From assembly GCF_000255295.1 (NCBI RefSeq), contig NC_017030.1:7166328-7230327 (forward strand): DNA of 64,000 nt. The letters run 5' to 3'. How positions within the stretch are numbered: the first letter of the stretch is position 1; each line of letters opens with the position of its first letter. The notes beneath the pieces were generated by a model that saw only the letters and a program-made list of their open reading frames with translations, was not told the DNA's origin and ran no database searches. Origin of the DNA: Corallococcus coralloides DSM 2259. GTDB taxonomy: Bacteria > Myxococcota > Myxococcia > Myxococcales > Myxococcaceae. Of the stretch, positions 35,802 through 44,900 are shown piece after piece. The position numbers and the translations under genes were made by a program.

Positions 35802-36453
35802 GGCTCTCACGCTCCCGCGCGGCGTCTACCACGCACGCCAGGTGCCCCCCGTGCGGCAAGAGCGCGCAGGGACATGTCGGACCCACCCCGTATCGTCCTC
35901 AATCACTCCACAGACGAATTCAGGTAATTCCATTTTCACTGACAATTCAAAGACACAGTCAGATCCGGCCAATCTCGCCGTGACAAGACGCTCACGGGGA
36001 GGCGGACCCATACACTCCGCGTGTTCCCGTCGCATGAACCGATGTGTCACGTTTACACGGACACCGCGCCCATTATCCCGTGAACAGGGGAGGTCCCCGG
36101 GTTTCCGACCTTGGGGGTCATTTGAATGTGCCTCCGTTCGCGCGATGAAGTGACTCACGACTCAGACGCTCTCCGAATTCCGTCCCCATGAAATTCGCCT
36201 CCTGCCCCGCCCCTGATTCACGCACTCCCCGCCGGGCCCGGGGGCCGGAATGGCGCCAATGTGGGTGGGGGGGGATTGCTCGCGCGCGCGTCAGGCGATA
36301 CATGCGCGAAACAACGCCCCTTCACGGCGGGTGCTGATTGCGACTGAGCCCTTGAATCCCTGTCTTGCCGGGAGACAGCAGCCCCCCGGCCCCTGAATCC
36401 GCGTCTCCGTGCCCCCCGCGCACGGAACACCCCCGCCTCCCAGGAGTCGCGTC
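35802..36453. other. 652-base upstream region of the biosynthetic operon
   Basis: Less GC-rich than its surroundings between about 35900 and 36060, and without a convincing gene. It must contain the promoter for the NRPS/PKS operon. Visible elements are a dyad GTGTC-N11-GACAC (36044-36064) overlapping a TTTACA box, and two leader hairpins close to the start codon: GGAGAC 36371-36376 with GTCTCC 36403-36408, and CCGTGC 36407-36412 with GCACGG 36420-36425. Promoter assignment is uncertain. Confidence 0.4.
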
Positions 36454-39400
36454 ATGCCTACTGGAACCACGTCCGGTTCTTCCCCGGTCCCTGACCTTGC
36501 GTTTTCCACCCTGGTTGAATTGCTTCGCGTTCGCGCGAGCACCCAGGGAGACCGTCGGGGCTTTACGTTCCTATTGGACGGGGAAACGGATGAAGCGCAC
36601 CTGACGTACGCGGAGCTGGATCAGAAGGCTCGCGCCATCGCGGCGGCGCTCCAGGCGCGCGGGGCCCAGGGCCAGCGGGCGCTGCTGCTGTATCCGCCGG
36701 GGCTGGACTACATCGCCGGGTTCTTCGGCTGTCTGTACGCGGGCGTGATCGCGGTCCCCATCTATCCGCCGGACCCCATGCGCCTGGCGCGCACGCTGCC
36801 GCGCCTTCTGGCCATCAGCCAGGACGCGCAGGCCACCATCGCCCTCACCACCGACTTCATCTACGGCATGGGGGAGATGCTCTTCGAGCAGGCGCCGGAG
36901 CTGCGGGAGCTGCACTGGATCGCCACGGACACGCTGGACGCGGAGGTCGCCGAAGGCTGGAAGGACCCCGGCGTGGCCACGGACACGCGGGTGTTCCTCC
37001 AGTACACGTCCGGCTCCACGTCGTCGCCCAAGGGCGTGGTGCTGACGCACGGCAACCTGCTGCACAACTCAAAGCTGATCCACTCGTGCTTCGGTCACTC
37101 GGCGGAGAGCCAGGGCGTCATCTGGCTGCCGCCGTACCACGACATGGGCCTCATCGGCGGCATCCTGCAGCCGTTGTACGGCGGCTTCCCGGTGACGCTG
37201 TTCTCGCCGGTGGACTTCCTCAAGCGCCCCATGCGCTGGCTGGAGGCCATCTCCCGCTACAAGGCCACCACGAGCGGCGGTCCCAACTTCGCGTTCGACC
37301 TGTGCGTGCGCAAGAGCACGCCGGAGGAGCGCGCGAAGCTGGACCTGAGCCACTGGGACCTGGCCTTCAACGGCGCGGAGCCCATCATGCCGGACACGCT
37401 CCGGCGCTTCGCGGAGGCGTTCGGCCCGCAGGGCTTCCGTTCGGAGGCCATCTATCCCTGCTACGGCCTGGCGGAGGGCACGCTCATCGCCTCTGGCGGT
37501 GACAAGCGCGAGCTGCCGGTGCAGCGCACCGTGGACGGGGGCGCGCTGAAGGACAACCGCGTGGTGGCGAAGGAGGCGGCGAGCCCCGGCGCCCAGACGC
37601 TGGTGGGCTCCGGCCGCAACCTCACGGATCAGCGCCTGGTCATCGCGCATCCGGAGACGGGCGCGCCGCTGCCGGCGGGCCAGGTGGGCGAGATCCGCGT
37701 CGCCGGCCCCAGCATCGCGCAGGGCTACTGGGGCCGCGAGGAGCAGACGCGCACCACCTTCCAGCAGCCGCTGGCCGGCACGGGGGACCCGACGCCGTTC
37801 CTGCGCACGGGCGACCTGGGCTTCCTCGCGGACGGCGAGCTGTTCGTCACCGGCCGTCTGAAGGACCTGATCATCATCCGCGGGCGCAACCACTACCCGC
37901 AGGACATCGAGCGCACGGTGGAGTCCGCCCACCCCGCCATCCGCCCCGGCTGCACGGCGGCGTTCTCCATCGAGCAGGATGACGAGGAGCGCCTGATCGT
38001 CGTGACGGAGGTGGACCGCCGCGCGGTGGAGCGCGACGGCGTGGACCTGGACGCGCTGGCGCAGGGCATCCGGCAGGCGGTCGCGGCCGGGCACGACCTG
38101 CAGGCCCAGGGCGTGGTGCTGCTGGGGCCGGGCGCCATCCCGAAGACGTCCAGCGGCAAGATCCAGCGCTTCGCCACCCGCGCGGAGTACGTCGCGGACA
38201 CGCTGGAGGCGCTGCACAAGAGCGTCCTCGCCGCCGCGCCCGTCCCCGCGCCCGAGGCCGTGAAGACCGCCGCCCCGGAAGCCGCCGCCGCGCCCGCGCC
38301 CGTGGGCCCGGACACCAGCATGCTGCAGAAGATGCTGGCGGTGGTGACGGACGCCACCGCGCGCCGGGCCATGGTGGCGGTGTTCCTCCAGGAGCAGGCC
38401 GCGCAGGTGCTGCGGCTGCCCACCGCGCAGGTGGACGTGCAGAAGCCGCTGCATGCCTACGGCGTGGACTCGCTGATGGCGGTGGACTTCAAGAGCGCGG
38501 TGGACGCGGGGCTGGGCATCGACCTGCCGCTGTCGGACGTGCTCCAGGGCGTGTCGCTGTCGAAGCTGGCGGAGGTCGTGGTGACGCTGATGTCGGCGCC
38601 CCCGTCCCAGCAGGCCTCGAACGCGGTGGCCGCTTCGTCCGCCACGGGTGACGCGCCCCTGTCCGGTGGACAGCAGGCGCTGTGGTTCATGCACCAGCTC
38701 GCGCCGGAGAGCGCCGCCTACCACGTGCCCGTCGCCGTGCGCGTGCGCGCGGGGCTGGACGCCAACGCCCTGAAGGGTGCCTTCGAAGCGCTGGTGGCCC
38801 GCCACCCTGCCCTGCGCACCACGTTCGTCATGGCGGCCACCGGCCCCGTGCAGCGCGTGCACGCGGAGCTGCCGCTGGACTTCACCACCACGGACGCGAA
38901 GGGCTGGAGCGACGCGCAGGTGGCGGAGCACCTGTCCGCCGAGGCCCGCCGCCCGTTCGACCTGGAGAAGGGTCCTCTCCTGCGCGTGCGGCTGGTGTCG
39001 CGGTCCGCGGAGGACCACGCGCTGCTCATCGCGATGCACCACATCGTCACCGACTTCTGGTCGCTGGCGGTGATGGCGGAGGAGCTGGACGCGCTCTACC
39101 CGGCGCTGAAGCTGGGCAAGCGGCCCTCGCTGGCGCAGCCCGCGCGCACCTACGCGGACTACGCGCGCTGGCAGTCGGAGATGCTCACCGGGGCTCGCGG
39201 CCAGGCGCTGGAGAAGTACTGGCGCGAGCAGCTGTCCGGCACGCTGCCGGTGCTGGACCTGCCCACGGACCACCCGCGTCCCCCGGCGCAGACCTTCAAC
39301 GGCCGCGTCCACACCACGCGGCTGGACGCGAGCGTCGCGAGCGCGGTGAAGACGCTGGCGCGTGACCACGGCGCCACGCCGAACATGGTGCTCCAGACGG

Positions 39401-41901
39401 CGTTCCAGGTGCTCCTGCACCGTTACACCGGCCAGCAGGACTTCACGCTGGGCGTGGTGAGCGCGGGCCGCGGACGCGCGGAGCTGGCGGGCATCACGGG
39501 CTACTTCGTCAACCCGCTGGTGGTGCGCACGCGGCCGTCCCCCACGCTGTCCTTCACGGACTACCTGGCCCAGACGCGCCAGACGATGCTGGGCGCGCTG
39601 GAGCACCAGGACTACCCCTTCAGCGCGCTCGTGGACCGGCTGCAGCCGGTGCGTGACCAGAGCCGCTCGCCGCTGTTCCAGGTGATGTTCGTCTACCAGC
39701 GTGCCTCCAAGCTGGACGAGCGCGGCCTCACGCCCTTCGCCCTGGACATCCCGGGCGCGAAGTCCACCGTGGCGGGCCTGCCCATCGAGTCGCTGGTCCT
39801 GTCGCACGGCGGCGCGCAGTTCGACCTCACGCTCACCATGGGCGAGGCGGACGGCGAGCTGGTGGCCTCCTTCGAGTACAACACCGACCTCTTCGAGGCC
39901 GGCACCATCGAGCGCATGGCCGGGCACCTGGCCACGCTCCTGTCCGGCATCGCCGCGCAGCCGGGCCACGCGCTCGCGGGGCTGCCGCTGCTCACGCAGG
40001 CCGAACAGCAGCAACTGCTGGAGACCTGGAAGGGTCCTCGCGTTCCGCTCACGCAGGCGGACATGCTCCCTGCCCTCTTCGCGGCGCAGGTGGCGCGCAC
40101 GCCGGACAACGTCGCGGTCCTCTTCAAGGACGCACAGCTCACCTACCGTGAGCTGGATGCGCGCGCGGGGCAGCTGGCCGCGTGGCTGCGCGGCGCGGGC
40201 GTGAAGCCGGGCGACATCGTCGGCATCTGCCTGGAGCGCTCCGTGGAGACGCTCGTGTCCGTGCTGGCGGTGATGGCCGCGGGTGCGGCGTACGTGCCCA
40301 TCGACCCGGCCTATCCCTCCGAGCGTGTGGCCTTCATCCTGGGCGACACGCAGGCGCCGGTGCTGATCACCCAGTCGTGGCTCCAGCGCACACTGCCCTC
40401 CGGCACGTCCGCGCGCACGCTGTTCGTGGACCAGCCGCTGGACGGTGCGCTGTCCTCCGCGCCCGCCGCGACGGTGGCGGCCGGGGACCTGGCGTGCCTC
40501 GTCTACACCTCCGGCTCCACCGGCCAGCCCAAGGGCGTGATGCTGGAGCACGGGGGCCTCGCGAACCTGGTGCGCTCGTTCGTGGAGTCCTACGCGCCTG
40601 GCGCGACGGACCGGATGCTGCCGCTCACGTCGGTGGCCTCCGCCAGCTTCGTGGGCGAAATCCTCCCGCTCCTGTGCACGGGTGGCGCGCTGGTGCTGCC
40701 CACCGAGGAGGAGATCCTCGACCAGGAGAAGCTGTTCCAGCTGATCACCCGCCACACCGTCACCATCGTGAGCACGGTGCCCGCGGTCATCGCCGGGCTC
40801 AACGCGCGCCTGGAGCAACTGCCGCCGCTCAAGCTGGTGCTCTCCGGCGGCGAGGCGCTGGTGGCCAGCGACGTGGAGAAGCTGCTCGCCACGGTTCCGG
40901 TGGTGAACGGCTACGGCCTCACGGAGACCACCGTGTGCTCCACCTACCACCGCATGGCGGTGGAGGACCTCCAGGGCCACGCGTGGGTGCCCATCGGCCG
41001 GCCCGTCATCAACACGGACGTGTACGTGCTGGACGCGGAGCGCAACCTGCTGCCCGTGGGCGTCGCCGGTGAGCTGTACGTGGGCGGCCTGGGCGTGGCG
41101 CGCGGGTACTGGAAGCGGCCGGAGCTGACCACGGAGCGCTTCGTCGCGAACCCGTTCGCCTCCGACAAGGGCGAGCGCCTGTACCGCACGGGCGACCGCG
41201 CGCGCTGGCTGCCGGACGGCGTGCTCACGTTCCTGTCCCGCGCGGATGATCAGGTGAAGATCCGCGGTTTCCGCATCGAGCTGGGTGAGGTGGAGGCCGC
41301 CGTGCGCCGCCACCCGGCCGTGAAGGACGCGTTCCTGATGGCGCGCGAGGATTCGCCCGGCGACAAGCGCCTGGTGGCCTACATGGTGCTGGGCGAGCCC
41401 GCGCCCACGCACTCGGACCTGAACAGCTTCCTCGCGGAAGGGCTGCCGCCGTACATGCTGCCGTCCGCGTACGTGCCGCTGGCCGCGCTGCCCCTGTCGC
41501 CCAACGGCAAGGTGGATGCGAAGGCGCTGCCCGCGCCGGAAGGGGCGCGCCTTGCGTCCGGCGTCGCCTACGCCCAGCCGCAGAGCGCGGTGGAGCGCAG
41601 CGTGGCCGCCATCTGGGCGGCGGTGCTGAAGGTGGAGCGCGTCGGCCTCAACGACAACTTCTTCGAGCTGGGTGGCAACTCGCTGCTCATCGCGCAGGCC
41701 CACCGGCGGCTGAAGGAAGAGCTGGGCGCGGACCTGGCGCTGGTGGACATGTTCAAGTTCACCACGGTGAGCGCACTGGCCCAGCACCTGGCGAACAAGG
41801 GCGAGGACTCGGGCGCGGCCTCCCAGAAGATCAAGGACGAGGCGGAGCGCCGCCGGGCCGCCCAGGCGCGGCGTCAGCAGGCGCGCGGCCGTGGCAAGTA
41901 A
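36454..41901 (+). CDS. Hybrid loading/NRPS module: FAAL-ACP-C-A-PCP
   Basis: Encodes 1815 residues. The fatty-acyl-AMP ligase (about 10-600) has QYTSGSTSSPKG near 185 and the FAAL motif LPPYHDMGLIGGIL. An ACP follows with carrier Ser673 (GVDSL). The condensation domain has HHIVTDF at 862-868. The adenylation domain (about 1190-1690) has VYTSGSTGQPKG at 1350-1361. The PCP has Ser1743 (GGNSL). It should activate a fatty acid, load it on the ACP and acylate one PCP-bound monomer. By-eye alignment to GrsA gives Ala, not Asp, at pocket position 235 (ASFVGEIL), so the monomer may not be an ordinary alpha-amino acid. The ATG at 36454 has AGGAG nine bases upstream. Confidence 0.92.
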   Translation: MPTGTTSGSSPVPDLAFSTLVELLRVRASTQGDRRGFTFLLDGETDEAHLTYAELDQKARAIAAALQARGAQGQRALLLYPPGLDYIAGFFGCLYAGVIAVPIYPPDPMRLARTLPRLLAISQDAQATIALTTDFIYGMGEMLFEQAPELRELHWIATDTLDAEVAEGWKDPGVATDTRVFLQYTSGSTSSPKGVVLTHGNLLHNSKLIHSCFGHSAESQGVIWLPPYHDMGLIGGILQPLYGGFPVTLFSPVDFLKRPMRWLEAISRYKATTSGGPNFAFDLCVRKSTPEERAKLDLSHWDLAFNGAEPIMPDTLRRFAEAFGPQGFRSEAIYPCYGLAEGTLIASGGDKRELPVQRTVDGGALKDNRVVAKEAASPGAQTLVGSGRNLTDQRLVIAHPETGAPLPAGQVGEIRVAGPSIAQGYWGREEQTRTTFQQPLAGTGDPTPFLRTGDLGFLADGELFVTGRLKDLIIIRGRNHYPQDIERTVESAHPAIRPGCTAAFSIEQDDEERLIVVTEVDRRAVERDGVDLDALAQGIRQAVAAGHDLQAQGVVLLGPGAIPKTSSGKIQRFATRAEYVADTLEALHKSVLAAAPVPAPEAVKTAAPEAAAAPAPVGPDTSMLQKMLAVVTDATARRAMVAVFLQEQAAQVLRLPTAQVDVQKPLHAYGVDSLMAVDFKSAVDAGLGIDLPLSDVLQGVSLSKLAEVVVTLMSAPPSQQASNAVAASSATGDAPLSGGQQALWFMHQLAPESAAYHVPVAVRVRAGLDANALKGAFEALVARHPALRTTFVMAATGPVQRVHAELPLDFTTTDAKGWSDAQVAEHLSAEARRPFDLEKGPLLRVRLVSRSAEDHALLIAMHHIVTDFWSLAVMAEELDALYPALKLGKRPSLAQPARTYADYARWQSEMLTGARGQALEKYWREQLSGTLPVLDLPTDHPRPPAQTFNGRVHTTRLDASVASAVKTLARDHGATPNMVLQTAFQVLLHRYTGQQDFTLGVVSAGRGRAELAGITGYFVNPLVVRTRPSPTLSFTDYLAQTRQTMLGALEHQDYPFSALVDRLQPVRDQSRSPLFQVMFVYQRASKLDERGLTPFALDIPGAKSTVAGLPIESLVLSHGGAQFDLTLTMGEADGELVASFEYNTDLFEAGTIERMAGHLATLLSGIAAQPGHALAGLPLLTQAEQQQLLETWKGPRVPLTQADMLPALFAAQVARTPDNVAVLFKDAQLTYRELDARAGQLAAWLRGAGVKPGDIVGICLERSVETLVSVLAVMAAGAAYVPIDPAYPSERVAFILGDTQAPVLITQSWLQRTLPSGTSARTLFVDQPLDGALSSAPAATVAAGDLACLVYTSGSTGQPKGVMLEHGGLANLVRSFVESYAPGATDRMLPLTSVASASFVGEILPLLCTGGALVLPTEEEILDQEKLFQLITRHTVTIVSTVPAVIAGLNARLEQLPPLKLVLSGGEALVASDVEKLLATVPVVNGYGLTETTVCSTYHRMAVEDLQGHAWVPIGRPVINTDVYVLDAERNLLPVGVAGELYVGGLGVARGYWKRPELTTERFVANPFASDKGERLYRTGDRARWLPDGVLTFLSRADDQVKIRGFRIELGEVEAAVRRHPAVKDAFLMAREDSPGDKRLVAYMVLGEPAPTHSDLNSFLAEGLPPYMLPSAYVPLAALPLSPNGKVDAKALPAPEGARLASGVAYAQPQSAVERSVAAIWAAVLKVERVGLNDNFFELGGNSLLIAQAHRRLKEELGADLALVDMFKFTTVSALAQHLANKGEDSGAASQKIKDEAERRRAAQARRQQARGRGK

Positions 41902-41945
41902 CCAACGACTTTCAGACACACCCCCAGGTTTCGAAGGACGGCTTC

Positions 41946-44900
41946 ATGAGCACTGACACTCCCGAAGTGGATGGCATCGCGGTCATCGGCCTGGGTGGCC
42001 GCCTGCCCGGTGCGAAGACCATCTCCGAGTTCTGGAAGAACCTCACCGGCGGCGTGGAGAGCATCACGTTCTTCACCGATGAGGAGCTCATCGCCGAGGG
42101 CGCCGACCCCGCGATGGTGCGCGCGCCCAACTACGTGAAGGCCCGAGGCACGCTGGGCGACACGGATCAGTTCGACGCGGCCTTCTTCGGGATGAACCCC
42201 CGCGAGGCCGCGCTGATGGACCCGCAGCACCGCGTCTTCCTGGAGTGCGCGTGGGAGGCCATGGAGAGCGCCGGCTACAGCCCGGAGCGCCAGCCCGGCC
42301 GCGTGGGCGTGTTCGGCGGCATGAGCATGAACACGTACCTGCTCTCCAACCTGTACTCGCACCTGGCGCACGTCGCGTCGGTGGAGAGCCTCCAGGCGTC
42401 CATCGGCAACGACAAGGACAGCCTCACGACCGAAGTGGCGTACCGCATGGACCTGAAGGGCCCGGCCGTCACGGTCCAGTCCTCGTCCTCCACGTCGCTC
42501 ACGTGCATCCACTACGCCTGCCAGAGCCTCCTGTCGTTCGAGTGCGACATGGCGCTGGCCGGTGGCGTGTCCATCCACTTCCCGGAGAAGGCGGGCTACC
42601 TGTACCACGAGGGTGGCACCACGGCGCCGGACGGCCACTGCCACACCTTCGACGCGGAGGCCGCGGGCTTCGTCGCCGGCCACGGCGCGGCGGTGGTCGC
42701 GCTCAAGCGCCTGTCGGACGCGCTCAAGGACGGTGACACCGTCTACGCGGTGGTGCGCGGCTCGGCGGTGAACAACGACGGCTCGCAGAAGGTCAGCTAC
42801 ATGGCCCCGGCCGTCGCGGGCCAGGCGGAGGTCATCGCGCTGGCGCAGGCCGTCGCGGGCGTGGATCCGGACTCCATCGGCTACGTGGAGGCGCACGGCA
42901 CGGCGACCAAGGTCGGTGACCCGATCGAGGTCGCGGCGCTCACGCAGGCCTTCCGCCAGGGCACGGACAAGAAGAACTTCTGCGCGCTGGGCTCGGTGAA
43001 GAGCAACATCGGTCACCTGGACTCGGCGGCGGGCGCGGTGGGCTTCATCAAGGCGGCCCTCACGCTGCACCACAAGGTGATTCCGCCCAGCCTCAACTTC
43101 AAGACGCCCAACCCCGCGTGCGACTTCCCCAACAGCCCGTTCTACGTGAACACGGAGCTGCGCGACTTCCCTCGCGGTGAGACGCCGCGCCGCGCGGGCG
43201 TCACGTCGCTGGGTATGGGCGGCACCAACGCGCACGCCATCCTGGAGGAGGCGCCGGAGCTGCCCGCCACCGACAAGGCCCGGCTGCCCGCGCAGGTGGT
43301 GCTGCTGTCCGCGCGCACGGAGAACTCGCTGGAGGTCGCCACCGACCGGCTGGCCGCGCATCTGCGCGAGAACCCGGACGTGGACCTGGCGGACGTGGCG
43401 TACACGCTACAGCTGGGCCGCAAGCGCTTCGGCAAGCGCCGCGCGGTGGTGGCTCGCACCACGGCGGAGCTGGCCTCCGCGCTGGCGGAGCGCACTCCGG
43501 GCCGCGTCTTCAGCGGCAGCGCGGAGAACAGCGGCCGTCCGGTGATGTTCATGTTCTCCGGGCAGGGCTCGCAGTACGTGGACATGGGCCGCGAGCTGTA
43601 CGAGACGGAAGTGCTCTTCCGCGCCCAGGTGGACACCTGCGCGGAGAAGCTCAAGCCGCACCTGGGCCTGGACCTGCGCACGGTGCTGTACCCGGCCGCG
43701 GAGTCGCGCGAGCTGGCGTCGGAGCGCCTCAAGCAGACGGGCCTCACGCAGCCCGCGCTGTTCGTCATCGAGTACGCGCTCGCGAAGCTCTGGGAGTCGT
43801 GGGGCGTGACGCCTCACGCGATGGTGGGCCACAGCATCGGTGAGTACGTGGCCGCGTGCCTCGCGGGCGTCTTCACCCTGGACGACGCGCTGGCGCTGGT
43901 GGCCGCGCGCGGCCGGCTGATGCAGTCGCTGCCCGCGGGCTCCATGCTCGCGGTGTCCCTGCCGGAAGAGCACGTCACGCCGATGCTGCCGGAGGGCCTG
44001 TCCGTGGCGGCGGTGAACAGCCCGGCCACGTGCGTGGTCGCCGGCCCCACGCCGCTCATCGACGCGTTCGTGGAGACGCTGAAGCTCCAGGGCCTGGCGT
44101 CCTCGCGGCTGCACACGTCGCACGCGTTCCACTCCGCGATGATGGACCCCATCCTGGACGCCTTCCGCGAGGCGGTGCGCAAGGTGGCCCGGAAGGCGCC
44201 GACGAAGCCCTACCTGTCCAATGTCACCGGCACCTGGGTGACGGCCGAGCAGGCCACGAGCCCCGACTACTGGGCGAAGCACCTGCGCGGCGCGGTGCGC
44301 TTCGCGGACGGCGTGGCGGAGCTGCTCAAGGAGTCCGATGCCATCCTGCTGGAGGTGGGCCCGGGCAACACGCTCGTCACCCTGGCGCGGCAGCACCCGG
44401 ACAAGGGCGCGAAGCACGCGCTGATCAACTCGCTGCGCCACCCGAAGGAGCAGGTCGCGGACCTGGACCACGTGCTGGCCACGCTGGGCCGGCTGTGGCT
44501 GGAGGGCGTGGAAGCGGACTGGGACGCGTTCCGTGGCGGGGAGAAGCGCCGCCGCATCGCGCTGCCCACGTCCCCCTTCGAGCGTCAGCGCCACTGGGTG
44601 GACCCGCGCAAGGATACCGCCGCAGACGGCGAGCGCGCCGAGTGGGCGTCCGCGGATCAGAAGCAGCCCGTGGCCCGCTGGTTCTACCTGCCGTCGTGGC
44701 AGCGCGCGCTGCCGTCGCCGCAGGGCACCTGGAGCGAGAAGAAGGCCACCTGGTGGCTGCTGCTCCCGGACGACTCCAACGAAGGCCTGGGCGCGCGGCT
44801 CGCGCTCAAGCTGGGCGAGGCCGGCCAGGACGTGGTGCGCATCACCCCGGCCGCCGTCACCGCGAAGCACGACGAGCACCACTGGTCGCTCGCGCTGGGC

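Noticed and set aside
35826-36158. Minus-strand 110-codon frame upstream of the biosynthetic operon
   Set aside because: No domain, no ribosome-binding site and codon use unlike the neighbours; it lies in the probable promoter region.
36266-36280. Possible sigma-54 promoter (TGGGG...TTGCT) upstream of the biosynthetic operon
   Set aside because: The GG-to-GC spacing is one base short and the match rests mostly on a run of G.
37069-41919. Antisense open frame of about 1600 codons opposite the loading NRPS gene
   Set aside because: It is the mirror of a high-GC gene: His/Arg/Gln/Ala-rich, without any recognisable domain, while the sense strand carries clear FAAL, C, A and PCP motifs.
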